Assembly (NCBI GenBank): GCA_026982145.1
Contig: JALSHQ010000284.1
Span: 1-15,242, forward strand
Source of the DNA: Gammaproteobacteria bacterium
GTDB taxonomy: Bacteria; Pseudomonadota; Gammaproteobacteria; SZUA-140
DNA: 15,242 bases
Direction: 5' to 3'
In this document: piece after piece, positions 1-6,711 of the stretch
How positions within the stretch are numbered: the stretch's first letter is position 1
How the letters are laid out: each line of letters begins with the position of its first letter
Program-made: the position numbers and the translations under genes
Notes under the pieces: model-generated
Database searches by the model: none
What the model saw: the letters and a program-made list of their open reading frames with translations, nothing else
What the model was told of the DNA's origin: nothing

Positions 1-1
1 A

Positions 2-676
2 GCGGTGGGGAACTTTCGAGCCAGTGGTGGCAAGGGGTTGAACATCACGGTGCCGTTTAAGCAGGAGGCGTGGGCCTTGGTTGATGAGCGTAGTGAGCGC
101 GCCACTCAGGCAGGCGCAGTGAATACTATCAGCTTTGGAGGTGACGGCCGCGCCATGGGTGATAATACCGACGGGGTTGGCTTGCTGCGTGACCTGCAAG
201 AGAATCACAGCGTAACCTTAAACAGTGCGCGCATTCTGCTGCTGGGTGCTGGCGGTGCTGTACGAGGTGTGTTGGGGCCGATGATTGCACAGCAACCGGT
301 AGAGGTAGTGATTGCCAACCGCACTGAAGAGAAGGCCGTTGCGCTAGCGGGTGAGTTTAACCGCCCTGATCTGCTGCGTGGTTGTGGTTTTCAGACTATT
401 GGCGAACAACCTTTTGACCTGATTGTGAACGGTACTGCCGCAAGTCTGCAGGGTGAGCTGCCGCCTATACCGGTCACAGCTATTGGCGATGCGACCTGCT
501 GTTATGACATGATGTATGGCAAGGCACCTACGGTCTTTATGGCGTGGGGGAGTGAACAGCAGGCTGCAAAGGTGTTGGACGGCCTCGGCATGTTGGTGGA
601 GCAAGCGGCCGAGTCGTTTTTTATCTGGCGCGGTGTGCGACCCGAGACTGCCGGAGTGATCGCCCAGTTACGCTAG
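2..676 (+). CDS. aroE: Shikimate dehydrogenase (NADP+), 5'-truncated by the window edge
   Basis: Catalyses the NADPH-dependent reduction of 3-dehydroshikimate to shikimate in aromatic amino acid biosynthesis; cytosolic. The reading frame is open from base 2, so the true start lies outside the window and roughly 50 N-terminal residues are missing compared with the usual ~272 aa. Visible family motifs, in order: NITVPFK, whose Lys is the catalytic lysine; AGAVNT; GDNTDGVG, whose Asp pairs with that Lys in substrate binding; the NADP-binding glycine loop GAGGAVRG; the cofactor-selecting ANRT; DMMYGKAPT; and the C-terminal VEQAAESF. It ends with TAG at 674-676. The next reading frame starts 30 bp later and looks unrelated, so aroE is probably the last intact gene of its own unit. 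I see no terminator after it. Confidence 0.95.
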   Translation, partial: AVGNFRASGGKGLNITVPFKQEAWALVDERSERATQAGAVNTISFGGDGRAMGDNTDGVGLLRDLQENHSVTLNSARILLLGAGGAVRGVLGPMIAQQPVEVVIANRTEEKAVALAGEFNRPDLLRGCGFQTIGEQPFDLIVNGTAASLQGELPPIPVTAIGDATCCYDMMYGKAPTVFMAWGSEQQAAKVLDGLGMLVEQAAESFFIWRGVRPETAGVIAQLR

Positions 677-705
677 TGGGTGGCAGGGTTCGGATTGGCT
701 ATTAT

Positions 706-1201
706 ATGAAATACTTTAGAAAGATGATTGAGCATTACATCCCTGTAAATAATGACGAATGGGCTCATGCTTGTAAAATATTTAATAAAAAGAGCATCAA
801 AAAAGGGACGGTAGTACACCGCGCCGGTGAAATATTTAGTGATATATGGTTTATTGAAAAAGGTTTAGCGAGGTCATATTTTACGGATATAAACGGCAGG
901 GACCACACATGGCAACTTTATTTTCGCGGAAAAAGTAAGCATGGTTTAAATCACTTCTATGGATGATAGCGTAAGTTTTTATGAAAAATCCGGGTCAATG
1001 CTGAGCTTTGAGGTACTTGAAGATTCGACTTTTTATATTGCATCGTTGGAAGAGCTCGATAAGTTTATATCACAAGAAAAGAAATGGGAGCATTTAGCTC
1101 GAATTTGGCTGCACGATACCTATTATGCCGCAACATACAAACGCGTACTTTCTCTCATGTCTGAGGCTCCGGCCGAAAGATATCTTTCATCATTCCGCTA
1201 G
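706..1201 (+). pseudogene. Decayed Crp/Fnr-type regulator: frameshifted and lacking the HTH domain
   Basis: The first part (ATG 706 to TGA 964-966) looks like the beginning of a cyclic-nucleotide-binding-type sensor domain of the Crp/Fnr superfamily, with KKGTVVHRAGE, the strand DIWFIEKGLARSYF and then HTWQLYF. The second part, in the +1 frame from about 959, continues the same domain with LSFEVLEDSTFYIASLEEL and then a dimerisation-helix-like stretch including TYKRVLSLMSEAPAERYL. Joining them near 957-959 gives a continuous sequence passing through NHFMDDSVSFYEK, which implies one extra base. The product stops at 1201, just where family members go on into the winged-helix DNA-binding domain, and nothing downstream on this strand encodes it. 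Base composition is clearly more AT-rich than aroE, suggesting foreign origin. The Crp/Fnr assignment is from pattern memory; the break itself is read from the sequence. A sequencing error could explain the frameshift but not the missing HTH. Confidence 0.72.
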
Positions 1202-2554
1202 TGTTAGCCCGCTAGGCACACGCTTTGGAACATCATGACGCAGGTCCAAACTACTGGGGTCGGTGAGTGAATTGAGAAAATCCATGAGATAGCTGATTTT
1301 TCTTCTGCTAAGTTTTATTTTTCTAAGCTCATTGGCATTGCTGATCGCAGCCACCAGCGCGGGGTCGTTCATGACATAGCAATCGATGCTATCTAAATCT
1401 GCTCTCGATGGCAGCCGAGGCTGCGTTTGGCAGTTATAACGCCTGAGTGAAGCTTTTGGATTTAAATGATGTCGTATGACACCTTCCAGCGTATCGAAGG
1501 CTCCGCTGTGGCCCCAAGGGCCAGTCAAAGCAACATTTCTTAGCGGTGGTGTGCGGAACTGATAGCGGTGTAACATATCGCCCGTTACGGCTTCTCGACC
1601 AAAGTCCTCATATCCACTCGCACCATGCCCTTTGCCGGGGCCAATTTGCGGCATCGCGATAGCATGAAATTGCATGTCGGTTTGGAATTTTCCCGAGTGG
1701 CAGCGCGAACATCCCGCTTGTCCGTAAAATAACTTCAAGCCTTTTTGGGCGGATTTACTTAGCGCCTTTTTGTCACCCCGCAAGTAACGATCAAATGGGC
1801 TGTTATCAGCGCGCCATGCGGTGCTTTCAAATGCGGAAATCGCATTGGCAGCATATGCAAAGGTGATTCCGCTTTGGGTAATGCCAAAGGCTCGATTAAA
1901 TAGCATCACATACTTTGGGTTATCACGTAAGCGATCCACAATGAGCGCCCAAACACCGTTAGATCCTGCAAGGTCGCCGATTGCGGCAGCATCAGCGATG
2001 GAATTTTCACCTGCTTGTCCCGCCATCTCGGTGGGTGATGTGACGGGAAACATCGCTTGTGCGGCGAGCACATTTTCTAAATTATAAGGAAGGTCATGAC
2101 CTGCGGGTGACCTGAAACCACTGGGTTGAGTGTCATCAACTTCAACTCGACCGTCATGAAATAGCGAGGTCATTGACTTTGCGCCTAATGCGAAGAGTGG
2201 TGGTGAATTTCGCGGTACACGTTCAATAACGGCATCGCTACCTGTGCCGGTATCTCGCGTAACACCTAAGCCGCGAGCACCTTCACCAATAGGCAGCGAT
2301 AAACCATCCCCTGTATCTGTTAATCCATGGTGGCAGGTGGCGCATGCGGTGTTTTTATTACCGCTGAGTAATTTATCAAAGAATAAAAATTTTCCTAAAG
2401 CGACTTTAGCTTTGTTTAGCTGGCCATGATCATAATAATCGTGATCATTTGGTGCTGAGGGTAAATTACCTTCGTGAGCTTGCGTGTTAATGCTGGCAAA
2501 AAAAATAGACACGGTAAATGTAACAAACGATAAAGGTGTTTTATATGTAGCCAC
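1190..2554 (-). CDS. Di-haem cytochrome c peroxidase / MauG-family protein, periplasmic
   Basis: A 454-aa secreted di-haem protein. The first ~26 residues form a signal peptide (hydrophobic LSFVTFTVSIFFASI, likely cut after NTQA). Two c-type haem sites are visible: CATCH at residues 71-75 and CSRCH at 282-286. Family hallmarks include KVALGKFLFFD, VPRNSPPLFALG, the LFHDGRVE strand, PTEMAGQ, and FRTPPLRNVALTGPWGHSGAF near residues 333-353. The family either reduces H2O2 using electrons from small cytochromes or, in MauG-like members, oxidises protein residues; which applies here cannot be told. At ~430 mature residues it is longer than classical CcpA (~320-350). The start is GTG 2554 with GGAG (minus strand) at 2564-2567. 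Its 3' end overlaps the broken regulator by 12 bp in convergent orientation. It diverges from the disrupted secreted-protein gene at 3018. Confidence 0.88.
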   Translation of the reverse strand: MATYKTPLSFVTFTVSIFFASINTQAHEGNLPSAPNDHDYYDHGQLNKAKVALGKFLFFDKLLSGNKNTACATCHHGLTDTGDGLSLPIGEGARGLGVTRDTGTGSDAVIERVPRNSPPLFALGAKSMTSLFHDGRVEVDDTQPSGFRSPAGHDLPYNLENVLAAQAMFPVTSPTEMAGQAGENSIADAAAIGDLAGSNGVWALIVDRLRDNPKYVMLFNRAFGITQSGITFAYAANAISAFESTAWRADNSPFDRYLRGDKKALSKSAQKGLKLFYGQAGCSRCHSGKFQTDMQFHAIAMPQIGPGKGHGASGYEDFGREAVTGDMLHRYQFRTPPLRNVALTGPWGHSGAFDTLEGVIRHHLNPKASLRRYNCQTQPRLPSRADLDSIDCYVMNDPALVAAISNANELRKIKLSRRKISYLMDFLNSLTDPSSLDLRHDVPKRVPSGLTLAE

Positions 2555-3017
2555 TGATTGGTACTCCGGATGGTTATTTTGTAAGCCTCTTTATTAACCC
2601 TGGACACATGAATAGCTTTTTTCTATTAAATGAAATTTGTTGGAGGAAGCAATAGATAGTCTGTTGGCGCACAAAGTGGCGCGCTTAAATCTTTGCTGCA
2701 ATAGCGATGTGTCGTTTCAATGCCCGTTAGGCTTTATTCTGACTCATGGCTCGGACGACCTAATTCATCTATAAAATAGGGTTTTATTGTGAATTCATAT
2801 GTGTGCTAGGTTTTCTGAAATCGTAACTCACTGCGTAGGCGACACCACCTGCGCCGGATGCCCATGGCTTGTTTTGTGGGGGGGTACCTTATTGATTATA
2901 AAATATTTTTTCAGAAAGTGTTTTTTGTAAGCGATTAGGTAGGGTTGAGAAGTAAGCTTTTTATGCTTGTTTTCAATATAATTGAGGGGGAAATAAAATG
3001 GAAATGCTTGCTAAAAA
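2555..3017. other. 463-bp intergenic region between divergent peroxidase and secreted-protein genes
   Basis: No convincing coding frame is seen; short frames here are overlaps of neighbouring genes in other frames. The stretch is AT-rich with a few GC-rich islands (around 2685-2695 and 2840-2885, the latter including a run of G). It must carry the promoters of both flanking genes, but I find no sigma-70 pair of good quality. A TATAAT at 2977-2982 is too near the GAGGGGG Shine-Dalgarno (2984-2990) to be a normal -10 for the downstream gene. No tRNA, riboswitch or strong hairpin was recognised. Confidence 0.5.
2984..3000 (+). promoter_or_regulatory. Strong ribosome binding site and ATG in the wrong frame for the downstream gene
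   Basis: GAGGGGG at 2984-2990 lies 7 nt before ATG 2998-3000. That ATG opens a 14-codon frame (MEMLAKKWLFKKFF) ending at TAA 3040-3042. The long downstream frame begins at ATG 3018 in another phase and has no Shine-Dalgarno of its own. The short peptide has the basic start expected of a signal peptide. This suggests either an original start at 2998 with an indel in the T7 run (3034-3040), or coupled re-initiation at 3045. Confidence 0.6.
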
Positions 3018-3587
3018 ATGGCTTTTCAAAAAGTTTTTTTAACCATGATGCTGGTGGCTGTTGTGTTTGGTGTGAATGCACATGAAAAACCAGCGAAAGA
3101 GTTCGTTCATGGCATCGAGATTAAATTGGATGATCAAACCTATTTTTTTGCTGGCCCTCCTGATGGTCCAAATGGTGCGACAGACGTACCAGGGCACCAG
3201 TGGTTGCGTATTGGAAAATATCGCCTGATTGGTAAGCACTATAATACTGGGCCTTTTGGTGTGCCTAACTTTTGGTCTAGTGATGCGGGTGACGGTGCCT
3301 TGCTCTATGTGATGGATGCGGTTATCGATAAATGGACTGAAACAAAGGCGTTACAATATTACATGAAAGGGTATATTCACTATCATATGCTGATCAATGC
3401 TGAAACAGGTGTGTGACACCCTAATAAAGTCGTCTGGTTCAAGCATGTTGCCGTCAAGGATTTTACTTTTGATGGGGCTGGCCCACTCGCCTTTGCAGGT
3501 ATAGAAGCCTATTCAGTCACGCCTGGGGTGGACTATAGAATGTCTCCGAATTGGGATACACCTTATAACCCTAACCCAAGTTTATAA
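3018..3587 (+). pseudogene. Secreted protein of unknown function interrupted by an in-frame TGA
   Basis: I do not recognise this family. Reading from ATG 3018 gives a signal peptide (FLTMMLVAVVFGVNA, probably cut before HEKP) and then a soluble, aromatic-rich protein containing HGIEIKLDD, FAGPPDGPNGATDVPGHQW and YYMKGYIHYHML, ending at TGA 3414-3416 after 132 aa. The same frame continues without other stops through HPNKVVWFKHVAVKDF, FDGAGPLAFAGIEAYSVTPG and NWDTPYNPNPSL to TAA 3585-3587. A terminator hairpin follows 27 nt later, so the ancestral gene almost certainly spanned about 189 residues plus stop. The TGA is therefore a nonsense mutation, a sequencing error or a recoded codon. The 5' end also looks broken, because the good ribosome binding site serves an ATG at 2998 in another frame. 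It diverges from the di-haem peroxidase gene; a functional link between the two is only a guess. Confidence 0.6.
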
Positions 3588-3613
3588 GGGTTTCGCACTG
3601 AAGATAAAAGAGT

Positions 3614-3654
3614 CTCCGCAGGTAGCAGCAACAAGTTATCTGCGGGGTTCTTTT
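3614..3654. terminator. Bidirectional rho-independent terminator
   Basis: CTCCGCAG (3614-3621) pairs with CTGCGGGG (3640-3647) with one G-T wobble, an ~18-nt loop that may close further, and TTCTTTT after it. On the other side AAAAGAGT precedes the stem, so the minus-strand transcript also ends in a T-rich tail. It lies between the convergent ends of the secreted-protein gene (3587) and the lipoprotein gene (3691) and probably serves both. Confidence 0.75.
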
Positions 3655-3690
3655 ACATTGTTAGGTCGCGTAAAAGGGGAATGAGCAGAT

Positions 3691-4701
3691 CTATAGCTGC
3701 CATCCCCAAAAAGATAAAAAATCTGCGAATGGCCACATATCAGAAGCGTGTCGATTCCACGGTTTCAGGCTGGTATAGAAGACTGTACCCGTTTCAGATT
3801 TATCACCGAAGGCTTTATCTTCCCCCACTCGCCAATCAAGCGCCCACCAGCTCACCAGTAATCGCTCTAAGGGTTTGTGTGAGCCCTTTACATATCCTTT
3901 ACGGTTGCCTTGAGTTTCGAAGAATGAGGTGTTGCGGTTCCCACTGAGTGGCAGTGTCATCAAATCGGTAGCGGGGGCGATGTTAAGTGTTTTTATGGGA
4001 GAGTGCTGCGTAATTTCATCCATGGATTGGAGCTGTATATCCATCACCCGGTGGGTTTCACTTTTCAAGTAGATGGCAACGCGCATCGATTCATCCAATG
4101 GCTCTGGCAGTTGCAGTTGCCCAGGGAGTGTCATCCCGTAAATCCACTGTGAATCGCTTTCCCACCCTTCGGGGTATGCCGTAATAGGCAGCTCACTGGT
4201 GGGCACAATGGCGAGAAAACAGCCGCAAGTGTGCACTGTGGTGATGAGTAGCGGCCTGTTATTTGCATCCAGTGTTACGACTGTCAACAAACCGTTGTTG
4301 TTGCCAGCCGTGATGTGAAAGGGGAGGAGGCTAAAGGGTGTTTTCTCGAAGTGAATGCGATAGATCAAGTTGGTGTAACGGCCGTTTGCAGTGGTGAAAT
4401 TTTGACGATCAACATAAACAAACGGTTGGCTAGCATCGACATAGAGCTCTTCATCACCATGATCATCCAGTCGTGCTTGTGGTTTGCCAATGCGGTTAAA
4501 AGCGTGATCTGTTTGTTCAGCAATAAATACCGGTGCAAAACGATAGAAATCACTCGTTTGGTCGTTAACCACATAAGCGGTCGTGGCATGGGGCGCGCTG
4601 GGGTGAGGGCGAGACGTTGTGCAAGCCGTGAGTAAAATCAATATTGCGATCAGTGCCAGATGCTGGCATCCAGAGCTATTCAATGGGTTATGCAGTCTCA
4701 T
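3691..4701 (-). CDS. Lipoprotein of unknown function
   Basis: I do not recognise this protein. The N-terminus is a lipoprotein signal: a hydrophobic run (LALIAILILL) followed by the lipobox LTAC, with the lipidated Cys at residue 27 when counted from ATG 4701. The next residues (TTSRPHPS) give no strong inner-membrane retention signal, so outer-membrane anchoring is likely. The mature part is ~310 aa with no further membrane helix and a notably Trp/Tyr-rich C-terminus (VSWWALDWRVGED, LSFWGWQL). An HTCGCFLAIV segment has two close cysteines that could bind metal or form a disulfide. The frame also has a GTG three codons earlier at 4710; I prefer the ATG, though neither has a strong Shine-Dalgarno. 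It is divergent from the GGDEF gene and convergent with the disrupted secreted-protein gene. No enzyme motif is visible. Confidence 0.75.
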   Translation of the reverse strand: MRLHNPLNSSGCQHLALIAILILLTACTTSRPHPSAPHATTAYVVNDQTSDFYRFAPVFIAEQTDHAFNRIGKPQARLDDHGDEELYVDASQPFVYVDRQNFTTANGRYTNLIYRIHFEKTPFSLLPFHITAGNNNGLLTVVTLDANNRPLLITTVHTCGCFLAIVPTSELPITAYPEGWESDSQWIYGMTLPGQLQLPEPLDESMRVAIYLKSETHRVMDIQLQSMDEITQHSPIKTLNIAPATDLMTLPLSGNRNTSFFETQGNRKGYVKGSHKPLERLLVSWWALDWRVGEDKAFGDKSETGTVFYTSLKPWNRHASDMWPFADFLSFWGWQL

Positions 4702-4779
4702 AAAATTCACATCGATATGCTGTATTGCTCAAAAGGAATGTCTGGTTGACTGTAACAGATACACGAAGGATACGGGGTT

Positions 4780-5928
4780 ATGAGCGCACCATTTATGTTG
4801 GAACGCATTGGCGGCATGGCCAAAGACCCCATTTCTGAAAATAAGATTCTACGCCATCGGTTGGATGAGTTTATCGCCGAGGCGCGCAAAAATGAGCGCA
4901 AGATGCGCCGTTTTCAGTCGCTGGAATTGAAGCTCATTGGTCTTAGCTCGGTGCAAGATTTGATCGAGGCGATACTGGCGCCGGACTATGCAACGTTTCG
5001 CTGGGACGAGGTGTCGCTCATCCTGCTGGATCCCGAATATGAAATTCAACGCGCACTCGAAGAAGAGAATGTCGATCTCAGCTCGATGCCACATTTGATG
5101 TTTGCCTCAGACAGTGATGATCTGAGTACGCATTACCAAATGTCCCTTTTCCCAACGTTGGGTGCCTACCGCGCGCGCCAACACGCCCAGCTTTTCCCTG
5201 CACGTCGACGTGCTCCCGGCAGTGTCGCGCTGTTACCACTGGTGCGCCAAGGCAAGTTAATTGGCAGTCTCAACATCGGTAGTTATAGTGCTGAGCGTTT
5301 TGTGCGCGGTGTCCGCACCGACTTTTTTGAGCATCTTTCAGCCATCGTTTCGATCTGCCTTGAGAATGCCGTCAACATCGAGCGGCTGAAGCGGCAGGGG
5401 TTAACGGATACGTTAACCGCCATTAATAATCGCCGATTTTTTGACCAGCGGCTTGAGGAGGAGGTAGGGCTGGCTAAACGCAATAAACGACTGCTCTCCT
5501 GCATGTTGCTCGATGTCGATCTGTTTAAAAAGGTGAATGACACTTATGGTCACCCAGTGGGTGATCTGGTGTTGCGGGATGTTGCAGCGCTAATTCGTGC
5601 CCAGATGCGCGGCAGTGATGTGCTCTCGCGTTACGGGGGTGAAGAGTTTGCAGCGCTGCTCTCACAGGCGAGTGAAGAGGAGGCGCTGGAGGTGGCGGAG
5701 CGGATCCGTGAAAGTATCGAACAACATATTTTCAGTGTGGATGGCCACGCTGACTTTTCAGTGACCATCTCCATCGGTGTGACGACCTTTAATCCCGCCC
5801 AAAATGGCGAAGCTGCGATGGGCGTGCCGGGTGAGTATCTAGTGGGTCAGGCCGATAAAGCGCTCTATGATGCCAAGGCGAATGGCCGCAACCGTGTTGA
5901 GAGTAGCGGCGAGCTAGTCATTACTTAA
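4780..5928 (+). CDS. Diguanylate cyclase with N-terminal DUF484 (GAF-like) sensor domain
   Basis: Makes cyclic di-GMP from two GTP; cytosolic, with no membrane segment. Residues ~16-45 are charged and helical (probable coiled coil), ~45-205 match a DUF484/GAF-like domain (LPLVRQGKLIGSLNIGS near 152-168), and ~208-380 form a GGDEF domain. Catalytic features appear complete: the linker TDTLTAINNRRFF, metal-binding Asp in LLDVDLFKKVND (residues 243-254), the signature GGEEF at 286-290, and an RxxD product-inhibition site RGSD at 277-280, exactly five residues before the signature. It is therefore probably active and feedback-inhibited. ATG 4780 has AAGGA at 4766-4770; an internal Met at residue 13 is less likely. 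The end overlaps the convergent cysH end by 8 bp (5921-5928). The ligand of the DUF484 domain cannot be inferred. Confidence 0.9.
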   Translation: MSAPFMLERIGGMAKDPISENKILRHRLDEFIAEARKNERKMRRFQSLELKLIGLSSVQDLIEAILAPDYATFRWDEVSLILLDPEYEIQRALEEENVDLSSMPHLMFASDSDDLSTHYQMSLFPTLGAYRARQHAQLFPARRRAPGSVALLPLVRQGKLIGSLNIGSYSAERFVRGVRTDFFEHLSAIVSICLENAVNIERLKRQGLTDTLTAINNRRFFDQRLEEEVGLAKRNKRLLSCMLLDVDLFKKVNDTYGHPVGDLVLRDVAALIRAQMRGSDVLSRYGGEEFAALLSQASEEEALEVAERIRESIEQHIFSVDGHADFSVTISIGVTTFNPAQNGEAAMGVPGEYLVGQADKALYDAKANGRNRVESSGELVIT

Positions 5929-6622
5929 CGTGTAGCCCGCACTCTTTGTTGTCTGGGTCTTCCCACCACCAGCGTCCGGCGCGAATGTCTTCGCCTGTCG
6001 AGATGGCGCGGGTGCAGGGGGCGCAGCCGATGCTGGCATAGTACTGGTCATGCAGTTTGTTGTAAGGCACCGCAAAGTGATTGATGTAGCCCCACACATC
6101 CTGATTTTTCCAGCTGCTGAGCGGGTTGAATTTCTGTAGGCCGTTGCCTTCATCCCATTCCGATTCTGGCAGTTCACCGCGGGTCGGTGATTGATCGGCG
6201 CGCATGCCAGTGATCCACGCCTTCTTCTCTTTTAGCGCGCGTTGTAGCGGCAGCACTTTGCGCACATGGCAGCACGCCTTGCGCAGTTCAATGGAATCAT
6301 AGAAAGCATCGGGGCCATTTTTGCGTGAGTACGTTTCGATGTCACTGCTCTCTGGTGCGTAGATGGCAAATTCGCGCCCATACTGTTTCATCGCTGCTTG
6401 GATCAGCGCGTGAGTCTCTTGTGGCAGGCGACCGGTGTCGAGGCTGAAGATTTCGATTTCGGGGGCAAACTTGCAGATCAGGTCGGTGGCGACCATATCC
6501 TCGGCACCAAAGCTGTTGGCGAAAGTGGCGGGGGAGTAGTCATCGGCGATCTCAACCAGCAGTTTTTTAGTCTGCTCGATTTTTGCTTCGAGTGAGGCAT
6601 CCAATGTTGATTCTGCGCTCAT
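5921..6622 (-). CDS. cysH: Assimilatory adenylylsulfate (APS) reductase, thioredoxin-dependent, CysH family
   Basis: Reduces activated sulfate to sulfite with thioredoxin as electron donor in cytosolic sulfate assimilation. The 233-aa length is typical. Motifs: SFGAEDM (37-43) and LDTGRLPQET (61-70) of the adenylyl-sulfate-binding fold; the paired cysteines CC at 117-118 and CAPC at 200-203, which together ligate the [4Fe-4S] cluster diagnostic of APS-using rather than PAPS-using enzymes; and the catalytic Cys228 in the C-terminal ECGLH. The presence of the four cluster cysteines is why I call APS reductase, though some cluster-bearing enzymes also accept PAPS. ATG 6622 is preceded by CAGGAG on the minus strand at ~6633-6639. 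It is the last gene of the TSUP-sulfite reductase-cysH unit, separated from the reductase by 89 nt holding a 12-bp hairpin. Confidence 0.95.
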   Translation of the reverse strand: MSAESTLDASLEAKIEQTKKLLVEIADDYSPATFANSFGAEDMVATDLICKFAPEIEIFSLDTGRLPQETHALIQAAMKQYGREFAIYAPESSDIETYSRKNGPDAFYDSIELRKACCHVRKVLPLQRALKEKKAWITGMRADQSPTRGELPESEWDEGNGLQKFNPLSSWKNQDVWGYINHFAVPYNKLHDQYYASIGCAPCTRAISTGEDIRAGRWWWEDPDNKECGLHVK

Positions 6623-6647
6623 GATTTCTATTCTCCTGAAAATAAAG

Positions 6648-6675
6648 CGGGCTGACTATGTTTATAGTCAGCCCG
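6648..6675 (-). terminator. 12-bp perfect hairpin between the sulfite reductase gene and cysH
   Basis: CGGGCTGACTAT (6648-6659) and ATAGTCAGCCCG (6664-6675) form a perfect 12-bp stem with a 4-nt loop. On the transcribed minus strand it is followed by CTTTATTTTC, an interrupted T tract. It may be a partial terminator lowering cysH expression, or a stem protecting a processed mRNA end. It starts 36 nt after the reductase stop codon. Confidence 0.7.
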
Positions 6676-6711
6676 AATAATAGATCTATCCTGTTGCTTG
6701 GTAAGGGGATT

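Noticed and set aside
2820..2900. Possible riboswitch in the GC-rich part of the intergenic region
   Set aside because: No known riboswitch motif or long-range pairing could be recognised.
2977..2982. TATAAT as a -10 box for the secreted-protein gene
   Set aside because: Transcription from it would start inside the Shine-Dalgarno at 2984-2990, and no -35 is properly spaced.
3414..3480. Selenocysteine insertion at the in-frame TGA
   Set aside because: Only a weak, bulged stem (around GGTTCAAGCATGTTGCC) follows, and the neighbouring genes also look damaged, so a nonsense change is more likely. It is kept as a test in the findings rather than called.
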